Of a stretch of 64,000 nt of DNA, positions 44,702 to 58,600 are shown piece by piece; positions within the stretch are counted from its first letter, which is position 1; the number at the start of each line of letters is the position of its first letter. Under the pieces are notes generated by a model. That model was not told the origin of the DNA. It did not search any database and saw only the letters and a list, made by a program, of their open reading frames with translations. Source of the DNA: Volvox africanus (taxonomy: Eukaryota; Chlorophyta; Chlorophyceae; Chlamydomonadales; Volvocaceae); assembly GCA_030268105.1 (NCBI GenBank), contig BSDZ01000079.1:1178001-1242000 (forward strand), written 5' to 3'. A program made the translations under genes and the position numbers.

Positions 44702-47511
44702 GGAGAGCTGGAGGAGGACACGGCTGAGTGCAGGGCCACGAAGCGCTGCCGCCACTAAGAAGCAGCAGTCAGCAGTAGTGACATCACGGGTGGGCGCAGG
44801 GGAATTGGAAAACAGAGCCATGCGTGCTGTGCAATGTTCAGCTGGCTGTTGGCTTTATGGTGGCAAGGAGGAGTAACTTAATGCGGCTATAGGGGTTAAG
44901 TGCGTCGGGGAGGGGTTACCAGGGCGAACGAGTGCTCTTCCGGTGTGTCCTGTCACGCAACCCAGGTGTAAAATGGGGCTTGTGCGGGGGGCCTGAGATT
45001 CTGTACGACATATGATGACTTCCCTTTCCGTGTTCCTGCTGTTTGTGCCTGTTTGATATTTCTCGGTATCTGTTCTTGTCTGTTTGGGGCCATTATTAAC
45101 ACACGTCTAGTCCTGGGAGTTGGCGGTGGGCGCCGCCCATACCCTCATATACACTCGTTCACTACGCCACCACATGCACGATAATTAGTGTAGCGCTTAG
45201 GTAACTTGCTTGCTCGTGAATGGCCTTCATTTCTGGTGCTCTTTGCTTTGTCTGGACAGTTCCACCCTTTGCCTTTTTCGCCAATTCACCAATTAAGGTT
45301 TGTGGTAGATCCGACAAAGTGGTTATGCATCGTGTTGAGGGTTTTAGGGTTTTGGATGAGACAGGGGATGCAATTAGATAACGATAGGGCGCCAGCAGTG
45401 CTCTATCTCTTAATTTCTTGCCTGGAAATCTTTCTCTCCCACGCTGCTCACCAACCTAGTAGAATGTAAGAGCCGTACACGAGGGGTGATCAATTGCTAC
45501 GGTACGGTCCATTGTATCAGAGTATCCACCGAGGATTGGATTGTGGACCCCGTAGGGTGTTTTGTACTGGTTTGGGCAGCAGCGCGGGGGAAGGGTGGTA
45601 TATGTGACACGTCCGGCTGGGGCCCAGGCTACTTAGGGGTTTTAGTGTGGGGAGTGAGGCCCCTGCACTGGTGCGGGCGATATCAGTCGATGTACTGACA
45701 CGGGTGGACATAATTGGCGGACAACACCTGTTCTTGTTCGTTCAGAACAAATCCAATATAAATTTGAAATAATGCCAAAATGACGACTTGAAGTATGCGT
45801 AGAACAAATGTTCTTGTGCGACAGTATCAGGATGGACGCAACTGGGGTACGGGTACAGCTGGACGAGCATTTCCAAATGTCGGAAAACAGATCAACAAGT
45901 TGCATGCTGTCAGGCAGACCTAAGCTGAGTTCGCCTTCAGCACAGTGCATTGTCGGTTAAACTCGTTCTTCAATATGCAAAGATCGTGTGAGATCAATGA
46001 AAGCGGGTAAAGCTCTTTACTACCGGCGATCGGAGCTGAACTGTCACAAATAGCATAGCGCGTACCAAATCGAAAATGACGTTAACTAGATATTTTAATT
46101 ATAAGATATTCTTTTATTTAAGACACTCAATAAGACGGCTAGCTGACGCTTTGCCATACATAGCAAAATGATGTGTTTCTGAGAAGGAACTGGCAGTCAA
46201 CTAGGAAAGTTTTCGTAGGATGAATTAAACTAAAACCATTGAGAGGCCCAAATCTATAAGGTCCTCTTAGTCACCTTCCTGACTTCAATGTCTGTGTCTC
46301 CAAGCTCACTCATCTGGCTTTTGGTACTCCTCCAAACATTGACCACAACCAATTAGAAGATTCCTATTAAATCACTGAGATACCGTCACATCATAGTACT
46401 CGCTCGCCACTTTAAAAGTTGAATCCGCAAGGTGAACAAAGACATATCGAGCCCTATCAGGAGGTATCCATGCGCGCACCACACCTGCCTCGATAGGACG
46501 CAGAGGGTCGTACTGCTCAGGTAAATTACACTCTGCACCACGACTCGCCCATGTCATATCGCAGCACGAATGTCGCCTGCATTTTTGGCAGCGGGTCCAG
46601 AAGGACCCTATGGGCCCACATGCGCTGGCAGAACCAGCCAGCCATTCCGCATCTCGACTCACCCCTGATCAGGCCACCGAGCTGCCAGCCCCTCCAGGAA
46701 GATCTGAGATTACAAAACCCCCGGCATCACGAGACGGAGAGTGGGAGCGGGAAGGTCTCCGGCCGCTCGATGCTGAAGCCGCAAACATGCTTAACAGGAG
46801 CAGGATTGACAGGAATCAGGATGAACCTGTCCGGAGCATCAGTAACAGGAATGCCACCAGCTGTTGCAGCCCTGGTGGCGGCACCAGCTTGGATGATGAG
46901 GAAGACACTTGGACTTCGAGACTTACGATGGCGAAAGAAACAACAATGATGGCGATGGTGTGGCACCTCGTCGGCATCAGGTTTCGAAGGTGTCAATATT
47001 TTTATCGCTCGCTCTGGGCCCTGAGAAGAAGGCAGCCCTTAACCCAGCAAGGCAGCAATGACGATGACGAGGCCACTGTTACACTGGCCTGTAGGTGTGC
47101 AGCGAGGTTATAGCGTCGGAAGGGTGGTCCACCGTGCGTGGTCCATGCGGCAGCTGTGAAGGAAGCCAGGAAGTGCCTGAATGTTGCCGGGGGCGTGCAG
47201 TGAGCTGAACAGGCAGGGCCCCTCAGGAGCCTGGGAATCCAAGAAAAAGGCCGATGAGCTGGGATTGAGGTCTTGGGCGCGGATGTCTGTGTAACGAACT
47301 CGGACCGGAGCCCCCTAAGAGGCTAAGGTTGTGAAGCCTAGTCAGCGCAGCTCAGGACCTGATTTCCCGCGTCCGGGACTGTACCCCCTCAACCTGGCTG
47401 CTTGAGAAGATAGTTGCTTTGACGATATATATGTGCGCACTGCCTCGATCCATAACCTCATTACTGAGCCATCAATCTTCGCTCCCGGTCCTTGCCCCCT
47501 TGTGTCCACAG
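44702..47511. other. 2.8-kb region with no confident gene
   Basis: A TGTAA at 44967-44971 is a likely polyadenylation signal for the helical-repeat gene. A minus-strand frame at 46372-46662 encodes 96 residues with a Cys-rich run (CQKCRRHSCC) and then a plausible folded stretch (RARYVFVHLADSTFKVASEY). Overlapping plus-strand frames at 46551-47113 are also open, and I cannot decide which strand codes. Upstream exons of the gene ending at 48436 may be hidden here. About 45,700-46,350 is AT-rich with nothing recognised. Confidence 0.35.
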
Positions 47512-48436
47512 TTGGCGTCTACCAGCCGCGTCTTGCTGCTGCATATCGCACAGATGAGGCGCAAAGTGACGGGTGCACTGAGGCCCCATTCCGGGGTGCG
47601 GATGGGCTGAGTGTTGCGTGCGGTAGTCCAGAGGCGGATTGTGTCCTCGTGAGTGCAGTCGTGGGTTAGGTTGTTGCCGATTCGTAATCTCTGGACGTTG
47701 TGTTCATAACATATCCAACCAAGTATGAGGCGTCATTCCTTCAACCAATGGCCCCATACCGCCATACTTCAAGACCCATATCCATATCCGGCGCCCAGTG
47801 CCCAGCTTTTCCGGCTGCTGTTTCCACTCCCTGCGGCGTAACTCCTCGTATAGACGCCCTCCCCTTCAGCCCGCCTCTTCCCTCAATTCGACAACTCCCG
47901 GTGGTTCTATCCACTCGCTTCTGTCCGACGCCTCCCTGACCTGGGTGGGCTCCGGCTGGGGCCATTCCGACCGCTTCGTGATGATGGAAGCATTCGGTAA
48001 CGCGGCACTGCCACTGGCGGTGGTGGACGTGCAAGTGGCGGCTTGTGCGGCGGGATGGCCCTGCGTGCGGCTGCTGGGGCTAGTAAACGACTTGATGGGC
48101 GTGAATGAGTTCCAGAAGCCCCTCAAGCTAAGCATGTGTACTTGGGCGGCGGCCACCATGTCGGGGCGGCAGGTAGGGCTGAACAGAGGAGTATAGTGAA
48201 GGGGGAGAGGGTGCTTAAGGGCTGTGTAAGATTCTCTGGATGGAGAGGAATTCGGCTTTTGCTTAAAGCCTCTTTCGGCACCACCTCAGGCCCCCCGAAA
48301 AGGAAGTCAAGTGCATCGAATGGCAGGGATACAGGCGCTGCAACGTCCTGGGCTGGATTCTCTGTATGACGTGTATCGCAAGGCCCCGAAGGAAATCCAG
48401 GCATCACTAGGAAATTATAGTCCTTGTAATTCCTGA
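47512..48436 (+). CDS. Unrecognised protein, C-terminal three exons
   Basis: Three exons join in phase: 47512-47648, 47870-48172 and 48290-48436 (TGA), encoding about 195 residues. The middle exon reads SIHSLLSDASLTWVGSG, FVMMEAFGNAALPLAVVDVQ, GWPCVRLLGLVNDLMGVNEF; the last reads GIQALQRPGLDSLYDVYRK, then PKEIQASLGNYS. The composition is typical of a folded helical protein. The first exon enters in phase 1, so at least one more exon lies upstream, but I could not locate it or the start codon. A proteasome-chaperone (PSMD5-type) ARM protein was considered and not supported. The neighbouring symplekin gene starts 1.2 kb downstream on the same strand. Confidence 0.6.
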
Positions 48437-49633
48437 AGGACGACGTTTTCCATAACCAAGTGTCAGGTAAATAAAATAGCTGCGGTTATGACACGCCGAA
48501 ATACCTGTTCTGGCAGAGTTCCTTTTTGTTCAGCGACATGACACTACCACGTCCATCCATAACCCCGTGAATACAGCCACGGCGGTTAGATCCAATCGCT
48601 ATAGCAGCAGGTGGAATGGCGAAATCCATGGCCTATTAGCGCCTTCTATACCAACCAAAGTACGTCCTATCGGTTGGGTTTGACGCGGGAAAAGGAATAT
48701 GGGCGAGCGTGCCATGGCGGTTAGGGCAAATATAGCTTGTTAAGTTGCAGATTCATAGCAATACGCCGTTAAAATGAATGTGTAAAATAAGGAGATTAAA
48801 AGAGATAGACAGCCTCTCCATGACCGGACGACCATCACACCTCCGGTTGTTGAACCGCATGCGAGTGCCCCTGGCGTGGGCCTAAAGCCCAAAGGGGAAA
48901 TTAGATCTACATAGACGTTCGCTGGTCCTCTCTCAAAAGCACGTGAATGGAGGCTGGTCTGGCATCGCCTTTCCTTAGCAGCCACCTCCGAAGCCACAGG
49001 GCGGCAAGTGTCAGCGACGAAGGCAGCTGATGAAATGAGAAGCGCCGCGGCAAGCGACTGGTGCGAAATGTATGTGCTGTCAAGACAGTTTCCGGAGACG
49101 GTGCAGAGCAGAGGCACGGCCGAGAGGCCTCACACTGTGTTTTAACACATGCATTGAATGGTGGTAATGGTCGCGTCGAGTGGCGGGACTGAGGAAGCGG
49201 TGCTAGGAAGGGGCTAGGTATGCCCGCACCATCTGCAATTTTGGTCGCTCGCCGTGATTTGAAGATTTGCGTTACACGTTTCGCGTCATGGGCCTAATGT
49301 GGTAGGCTACTTGGCATCATGTAAAGGCCTGGCTCTATCGTAGCGTTCGTACGACAAATTTCGCCCAATAACAGTCGAGGTGGATATCAATGTGGCTGTA
49401 CGTGGCAAGTAAACTATCATGATTCATGGATGCCGCACTCAATATATCCCTTACTTTACAACCTAGTGGACTGATTGGTAGGCGTCAGACTGAAAACTGC
49501 TTTCGTTAATATGCCGTAAGTTCTGTATGGACTTGTCATGTATTACTGTTAGTCTTGGCAACGTGCGCTTCGAAGGCTGCGCACTGCGCAGCCTGTCAGG
49601 GGTTGAGGAAGCGAAGGCGCTGAGTTCCTAAAC
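48437..49633. other. Spacer upstream of symplekin, no gene seen
   Basis: This 1.2-kb region holds the 3' UTR of the preceding gene and the symplekin promoter. The only longer frame (minus, 48740-49117) has no exon features or motifs. Confidence 0.4.
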
Positions 49634-52600
49634 ATGACGGCAATCCATATTAGATTGCCACCTTTGATAGAACTTTTAAGATCAGCTTCCGGGGAGGACG
49701 CACAGGTGGGCTTTGTTTTGTGTCAATGACGCGGACTCCCCTGACGCCGGCGCACAGGTTCTGTGACATCAAGCTTGTGTGTTGGTTACCTTGCTATGTA
49801 GTTATCGGCTCTGAATGCTCTGCGCTCGGCGTTGGAGCCATCCAGCAACGACAGCGGACCTTGTCACGATGACTTCGTCGCCACCTGGCTGCCGGGCGTG
49901 CTCCTGCAGCACCAGGTGCGTACGCGAAAGCCCCGCGCAGATGACAATGCAATTTTATTACCAGAAGTACTTGTAATTGAATTATGTTTGCCTGTTGATC
50001 GCATCCCGGATCTGTGCATCCGCTTGCCAATTGCCTGAGTGCCCCGACGCCGATATCCACCTATCCGTCCCCATTCCCATGTCATATCCCTAGAACCCCT
50101 CCACACCCAACAGGCAAATGTTTCTTCTGACGTTCGGAGGAGTTTAGCAGCTTTCACTGGCCAACTGGTCATCAACCACACGGGGGTGCAGGGAATTGTA
50201 CACTCTGCGGCTTGCCTGGCGACTCTGATGCGCGACAACACTCCCGGTGTTGTAAAGGAGGCAGTTCTGGCGTTTGCATGTCTCCTGCGTGCGTCGCTGG
50301 CTCTGATTTCCCTTAAGGTGACCCACAGATAGTTAGGAAGAACGGGTTCGTGGGGATGTCATTAGTTGTGCAACGTTTTTTACTGCTGTTAACTACGTTA
50401 CCTCGTACCGTGCTGTACTGTAGGGTCAGATATGCTGTCAAGTGAGGTGCCATACCCGGGGGTATTGTAATCCTTCCTAGGGTTTGGTGATTCTGTTTGG
50501 ACAATCTTTGTCGCCATTGCATCCTTGTTGTCTTTCAATGATGCGTGTGTAGGGCTGGCGCAGTCTCCCGACGGATCTCCGTCGCTTGCACCTGGGGGAA
50601 ATGATAAAGTTGTAGCAAGCACTGAAGTGTTTCGAGCCATGGCGGTGTCTTAGCTTATTACTAGGTACCAGCTGGGTCCCTATCTTACACATACACGCAC
50701 ATGACACTGAGCTGCTCGACGCTTCTCATCTTTCACGAACTTGCAATGCGGGTTGCGTCGCGGCCTCACCTGGGCTCAGTATTTCCTGTGCCGACCCGGA
50801 AATCCTTTTCAAAACCCGCAGCCATCACAGCCGGACGTGCGAGATATGTGGGATAATGTACGGCGCTTGCAGGGCGATATGTCCCTGTTCAGCCAGGCAC
50901 ACCCCAGCACGTGTGTCAAGGTGGCGGCAGCGAAGCTAGCGGAGCACATCGTACTGATGTTCACGGGCGATTCAGCGCCTAGCGTGCCGGGTAAGCATAA
51001 GCCAACGCGCCGGCTGAAACAGATGCGCCTCGACAACTGTGGACCCCGATCCCTTGGTGATGGTTCAACATCCGTTGCTGCATATGTAGTGGTGGATGCT
51101 GCGGTTACGGCTGCTATTCCTCTTACAGATGCGGTTGGTCGCTGTGGTGTTGGCTTTGTTGTTTTCTCTGATCTCGCTCAGCTCACGCCAGCCGGAGGGG
51201 TCTCCGTGGGGAGCTGCTGCTGCTGTCTCTGCTGCTGCATATTTCTTAGGCTGAGTCAAACTGCCGATGCTTTGGCAGTGGGAAGATTGAGGTCAGAGAT
51301 GAAAGCGGCTGCAGCTGGCTTTTCTGGGGTGGCAACGTGGAAAGGGTGGCGTGGGTGGTGTCCGCCTATGTGTTTAACTGTCCAGCAAAGTGCCTGGTGT
51401 TGTTACGGACCCGGACAGTGGCGCGCACTCATTCAGATGACATGCATCCAGCCGTTATGCATTCATGATAATCACTGGATGACATGCACTCAGCATCAGT
51501 TGGGTGTCGCTTGCGCCCAGTCCCTTCGCACCACAGAGCTCTCAGAGATTATTGAGTGTATTTGGGTGGGTGCGGTGCCGGGGCCCCAGAGGCGATGTAA
51601 CGCTTTTCGGGGGCAACGGCAGCTGCGCCATGTAACGGCGAATCCGGCGAGTCTTATGGCGGTCTATGTTGCCCACAGCAAGGCAGTTGCGATCGGAATT
51701 TCTGCACGAAGAGGCGGCAGCAGGGGGTCTTACCACGCACTAATCCAGATAACGCGGTCTCGCGTCTCAAGGGTAATGAACTGTTGGGCTTCTTCAGGGG
51801 TAGTTATGCCGCACGCTCACGGAATGATCATACGGTGTTGCTCCCGATGCGAACAAGAGAAAAGATGTTGCTTCCCAACAGCTCCGCGCACAGACACAGC
51901 AAGGCCGCAAGGACCCCTGCAAAGCCACGAAGATAGCAGGTGCCGGAGAGGGGCCGGCTCCTAAGGTGCCTGCCGCATCGGCAGGTCGCTGCAGGGCTCC
52001 GTGCTGACCTGGCAAGTTGCGCCCTTGGCCATGGGGTTAGTCTTGTCGCGGATGGGTCTGGTGGAAGGAGGTGACCGGAGGAGGAGGTGGATGAGCATGC
52101 AAGGACCCGAGTCGTTGTTAGTTGAAGTCATGGCAGTTGTCAATAGAACTTGGGCGCATGGAGGTTTATGAGTATGGAATCTCTTTATTGTATCCCCGGA
52201 CTGCTGCACACCAAACAGTAAATCCGCAGCCCACTGCCATCTCTTGAGTGTTCGTTGCCTAGCTATCGCGACGAGTCTCAGGTCGTACATTCCAAAGCTA
52301 CCAGCAGACAGCTGGGCAAGATCCGTACGGAGCCTAATTCACGGCCTTACAATGCATGGTGCTCACTTGGGCGCCGTTATGCGATGCTTACGAGGGGAAT
52401 GAAGTGGCGTGGAACGCCATTCATTGTTCTTTCAAATCGCTGTGGCATTCCTCTATAGTTGTTCTGTCGCTGCCGAAACGATACTGCTGGGAGGTCTCGC
52501 ACGAGAAACGACGCGCATAACAATGCTGCATGCCGCACACGCTCAATGAGCCGCCGTCGTCACACTATTTGGCATTGCCATGTCGCTGTCGCTGTGCCAT

Positions 52601-55600
52601 GCATTCATTCGCCACGCACAGTCCATCACTCGTGCGCATTTTTTCCGGACGAAAAATGGGTAGTGTTGGAGTGCTTTCGGAGCCGGCCCGTTATCTTCCC
52701 TGGGCCGTAAGCCTCGACTTGATCTGATGCGCCGCACGGCGGCAGGGTCAGTGTTCGGATACTGAGCTTCGCATCAACTCCGCCGCTGTCTCTGTCGACG
52801 TTGCCGTAACCATCAGCATCACATGAATTTACAAAAAGACCCTTTGCCTGTCGGCTTAACTTAGCGAGGTGTTCAGCGTGGGTTTGGCGTTGCATCACGT
52901 TGGACACCGCCAGCCACGCGCAAATTCCTTTGCCAATCGCGGTCACGTGTGACGAGCTTCATTGTGTTCCCGACCGCTGGGTCCTGTGAGCAAATGCAAA
53001 CCTGAGGGAGCTTTAGGGCTCAGTCCGTTTCGCACAAGGAATCCCCTTAATAGGTCCATGGGACTGTGGATTGTTTCTTGTGGAAGGCACGCCCTTGTGG
53101 AAGGCATACCTCACCAGGCTGCTGTTCACCAAGCATTACCAGTACTTCACGTATCGCTATCACGCAACCCCGCCCAAGCCTAAACGACAGCGATATGCCT
53201 CTCCTCAACACATAACCTTGTCCCGCTAACTCCCTGTCTTTCACATCCGTCCACACATCCATCGCCATCTTTCCTCCGCCTCCCCTTCCGCCATCCCGTC
53301 TTCGCCACCTTCCCTCCGCGACTAGGCGTACCGGAGACGCTGGTGAATAAGCTTCGGCTGCCTGACGCGGCACGGCTGGCAGCGGACGCCGACCCGCAGT
53401 TGCGCTGGCTGCTGGAGCCTCTGCGGCCGGCCGCGGCCCTGGAGCAGCCCCCGGCGCGGCTCATTGCACACATCTCCGCAGCCTGGAGCATCATCATAGC
53501 GCGACCTAACCTGATGGGCAAGCTGCTGCCGGTTCTCATGGCGCTGGCAAAGGAGGTGCGGCTGGGCTGGGTCGGAGGGAGGCGGGGCAGATTGGATTTT
53601 GGGCAGGGGGACGGCAGCGTGGCAGGGAGAGTTTATCCCTTGGTCCAGACGAATAATTAAATGGCTGATCACCCCACATGAAGCGACCCGGGCGCGGTGC
53701 TCTCTCGTTACCGCTTGCTGCTTCTGTGTCCGCTCTCTTCGCGTTTTTGGCACTACCTTACACCTCTGCGACCGCGTCCCCCTGCTGCCGCATCCGCCTT
53801 GGGTCGAATCCGACATCGAGCTTGATGCTTTCTGTACCCCTACGTCCTCACAACCCTATTTTTTGCCAGGGCGGCTTTCTAGCCTCCAACTCTCCCGCAG
53901 CTGCTCACTGCACGGGTGCCGACGTGTCGGTTGGCAACGCACTGCGAGGAGGCCTGGCGGCCGTGCTCAAAAGCCGAGTGCCCTCCAGCGTGCCCTGGCG
54001 TGAGCGCGTTGTGGCGGCCCTTGGGGCTTTGGGTGCTGCGGACACAGCGGCGAACATGATGAAGTATATCGAGCGACAGGAGTACAAGGAACGCAGGTCG
54101 GGGCGGGCTGAAAAAGCCTAAAGTGGGAAAAAGAGAACGGGTTTGCCTATTTCAAGGATCTATTTGCTTCTTCAACTGTTGAAACAAACCATCTTTGCCA
54201 AACAGCTCTTCTGGATTTGCTTTTGATAATAATTCTTCTACTATTTTATTTGTTAATTTAATTTGCAGAAGAACTGGGGTTTGGAAGCGGACGGCCACCC
54301 TGAGACAGCGTGCCTGGATGGTCAAATGAAGTGCACTCCGGTGTGATAGGAAGACAGCATAGCACAGGACCCGGGTGGGGCACGTGGCGCTGTGAATAAG
54401 AAGCCTGAGCAGTGTTGCATGGCTGGAAGACTCGGCCCTCGTCTTGCAACGCATCCATTCTTGACACCACTCCCCCAGGTCCAAACCAAACCAAAGGCCA
54501 CGAAGGTCATCCTTGTATCGCTGCAGTGCAATATTGGTCTAGATTGTCCCTCTCCAAGCTCTCTCCCTCTCTCTTCTCATTATACATGCCTGTGCCACAG
54601 CATAGAGCAGCACTAAATGTGCCAAAATTGTGTCCATGCGGCTGTCTTTCCCGACAGAGCGTTGCGGGACAAGCGACCAGCGGAGGCGCCGCTCCTCAAC
54701 CCGGAGCCCAAGAAGCCGGCACCGGGGCCCCCTGCAGCCGCTGCTGCCGCACCCCAGCCCGTGCAACCCCAGCCGGCAGCGATGCCGGCAGCACTGCCAC
54801 CCGTGGCTGCTGGGCAGTACGTCGTTGCGGGGCTTACGGGACAAGGTCCCGCGTCAGTGCCGCCGCCAGGGCTGCAGTACACCATCCTGCAAGCCGGGCC
54901 CAATGGTGTCGTCGCGTTAGCGCCGTATGGCCAGCCACCGCCCGGCGTCGTGACACTTGCAGCTCCACCCCAGATCGTGGGCGGCATACCCGGTCAGCAA
55001 TTCGGCATTGCCATGGTACAAGGTGCTGTACCGCAGCAACAAGTGGGGGGCCCCGCGGGCCAGCAGGTAGTAATTCAACTCCAAAACCCGCTGCAGCCGC
55101 CGCCACAACCACAACAGCAAGTACAACCGCAGCCGCAACAGCTACAACCGCAGCCGCAGCAGCTACAGCCGCAACAGCTACAACCACAGCCACAGCCGCA
55201 GCCGCAGCAGCTACAACCACAACAACATCAGCAGGTACAACCGCAGCCGCAACAGTTACAACCGCAGCCGCAGCAGCTACAGCCGCATCAACAGCTCCAA
55301 CAGCTACAGTCGCAGCCACAGCCGCAACAGCTACAACCACAGCCACAGCCGCAGCCGCAGCAACCACAGATGCAACAGCCACTGCCACCAGCACAGCAGC
55401 AGCAGCAGGCAGCGATGGACTCGCATCAACTGCAGCTGCAGCACCAAGCCGCGATGCAAGCGGCGGCTGTCCTTACGGCCGCGGCCCAGATAGCTGCGGG
55501 GATGCCACCCGTCACCGCCCCGCCATCGGATCATGCCGATATGGACCAGGTATGGGTCAGGAGCTCAGGCGTAAGGGTACCGGGTTGGGAAGGCGGCAGA

Positions 55601-58600
55601 TGGCGGTTGGAATATGGGGGGGTGGGGCATGAGTGGAGCAGGAGGAAGGCTAAATCATGAGATGGGATGAATTTAAAATGGTGGGGAGAGGGAGTGCAGG
55701 TGATCTGGATCAGGCGTCAGGTGGCGACGTTGAAGCCAAAACCCGACGACACGCCTCAGGACCCATCACGTATTTTTCCTCGTCAGTCTGCGAGCACAGC
55801 GTCATGGTCCTCTCGCGAACCTTTTACGGCTGGATGGGTATTTGGATCGCACTGCGCTGTACGTCCTCCCAATCGTCCGGTTGTGCCGTGCAGATGCTGC
55901 AGTATGTGGATGCCGCGGTGCGCTCCAAGGATGAGGCCCTGCTCGAATCGCTCCTGTCTGGTCTCGTGCACAGCCAGCCAGCCCTGCTCGCAGATCTGGT
56001 GCTGGGGCATATGCCCCTCCTTCCTCCGGCGCTGCCACAGCACCTCTGGCCACCACCGGCGCCCGCAGCAACAACAACAACAACAGTAGCGGCAGCAGCA
56101 GCAGCAGCGCCACCTCAAACGGCTCCAGTGCCGCCACCTGTGGTGCTGCAACCGAGTGCGGCGCCGCTGCCTCCGCAGCCCATCGCACCGCCGCACGTGG
56201 CCCAGTCGGTCGTTGCCACCGGTTTCGGCACGGCTGCGCCGGCACGGGCACCCACACCACCTCCAGCGCCGCTGGTAGCAGCAGTAGCAGCAGCTGCAGC
56301 GCCGCCACCTCCGGTAGCAGTGCGGCCGTCAGGGCCATCTGCCGGTGCTGCGCCCAAGCAGCAGCCATATGGGCGCCGGGAACGAGGTCCTTTGCCGCCA
56401 TTGCCGGGGCCTGCGTGTCCGAAGGAGATGGAGCCCTCACAGCTGCTCCCCGCTAGTAAGGGTGCAGGTGCCACCAGCGGGGCAATGGCGGCCCAGGCGC
56501 CTCTGCAGCTGCCCCCACTGCGGCCAGCGGTGCTCACCCGCTTGCAGGCGACGACCATGCGACAGAACGCGTTGAAGCGGCTCATGTGCCATGCTCCATG
56601 TGCGGTACCCGGCCGGCATATGCGCCAGGTAACGATACAGGCTCAAGGCACCACATGATATCCAACTTCTGCCGCATCGTCATTATTTGTCGGCGTGTCA
56701 TATGACCGCAGGCTGTGAACTCTCTGCCTTGGGAAATACGAAGTTTGGCATTATACCCCAGGACTCGGACTTAAGAGGCAATAGGGGCAAATCAAACTTC
56801 GTCCGGACTCTATTTGTCGCATCCATTTACTTCTCCCTAATCATTCGTTCATGCATACCGTATCTGTGTATTACCATGCGCCCGCCCCCTCTACACGCCA
56901 AGACATGGCCGAACACCCCGAAAACCCCCACACCGTGCTGATCAGGTGGTTCTAGCTCGATTATGTGCTCGTGTTCCCCCGGGGGACGCCACTGCCGAGC
57001 AGCTGCTGCTGTACTTGCTGCGCCACTACCACGAGGGGGGGTCAGAGCTGGCACTGGTTTGGCTCAACGCGCTCTTCGTGCAAGGATGCCCTTTGCCAGC
57101 ACAGCCGCGTCAGCGGCAGCGGCATGGGGCCGGGTCTGGCGGCGATGGTGACGGCAATGGCCCCCTGGATTACAAGGCGGACTTCAAAGATGGGAAGGAG
57201 GAGAAAATCAAGGGCCTCTACACTGAAGCCATGGATACTGTGGAAGACGAGAAGGCGGATCGCAAAAAGGGTCAGGACGACGATGCAGCCATCCAGGAGT
57301 CCAAAGGGCCGGCAACGGCAGCAATAGGAGCTAATGGCACGATACTGTCCACGCAGAGCCGGCGGGGAGACGGGTCCAGCTTGGAACAAAGGCATGGCGT
57401 CGCTGCAGAAGCGGGGCCGTCGACGGGGGCAGGAAAGGCGGCTTTGGGTCAGGAGGGACCCGGTGGCGACCGCGGCGACGCGGCCATGCCGCCGGATTTG
57501 TCGAGCACTATGTACGAGACGGTGCTGCTTGCGCTCCTCGAGCGTGCGAGGTGCGGACCTGGGCAAGAACGGGGACTTGAAGAAATGGCGCGGTGAGATT
57601 TGGGGCTTAGCGAGATAAGCTGTTATTTCGATTAGGTTCTCTGCGAAACACGAAGGAAAGATAAACAAGATTTGCGATTGTTGGAGTTCTTGATGGGGGT
57701 CAGGAGGAGACGTTATTTTGATGCGCTCTTTGGCTTGCGATTGTCCTCAGCATACTGCATCCAGTGCCTGTCTCCCAGGGTCACTTCAGAGCGAAAACGG
57801 GGGGAGCCAATTCCCCATCCACTAGTTGTCGATCTATATTGGCCTCTCTCACAAACACACACAAACACACACACACACACACACACATGCGCGCGCGCGC
57901 GCACATACACGCGTAATGGAAGCTGTGGTCTCCACCCGCTCGTAGGCAGCACGCCGTCACGTGGCACGCCCACCAACTTCGGCGTTACAGCCGTGGTTTG
58001 CGGGAAACAGCGGTCTTTCTGCAGCAGCAGCGGACGCTGTTGCTGCCGCTGCAACCAGAAGCAAGGGTGGCGGCTGGGCTGGAGGGCCTGGTTGTGACTG
58101 CGCGGCAACTGCAGGTATAGGTCTTCAGAGCTTTGTGCGCAGAGGAAAAGGTGCAGGGTTTCTTAAGGGAAAGAGTGAGAAAAAGAGAGAGAGAACCTTC
58201 GAATAAAGATGACAGAAGTGGAAGAAGATCGCCAAATAAAAATTTCATTGCGTATCTGACGTCCCCCACCTGCACCGCTTTCCCAGCTTCAGTTTCCGCC
58301 TTATGGCGCCGTTGAGTGGTCCTGCTTGTTGTCTCATATCGGAAAGCGTGAAGGTGGTGTTCACGCACACGCAGGAGCCTGCAGGCGTGCCCCGTCTGAT
58401 CTTTCCTCCGGCCTGAAAGAGCCTGCGTTATATTGAAGCTGCAAGAACCTGTAAATGTCCATGTCACAAAATTCGTGTGTTCATCTGCCCTCCCTGTCCA
58501 CCTTTCAGGCCAACGTGGCCTGGGCGGCAGCACAGGGAACGTGGCTGCAGAGTGAGGCTGCGGGGATGGACCTGGACGACGATGATGGCGGCGGCGAGGG

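Noticed and set aside
54834..55394. 186-codon Ala/Val-rich minus-strand frame
   Set aside because: It is the antisense shadow of the symplekin CAG/CCG repeat exon; the triplet bias opens frames on both strands.
54412..55632. 406-codon Ala/Thr-rich plus-strand frame
   Set aside because: It is an out-of-phase shadow of the symplekin Gln/Pro exon and runs through its splice sites.
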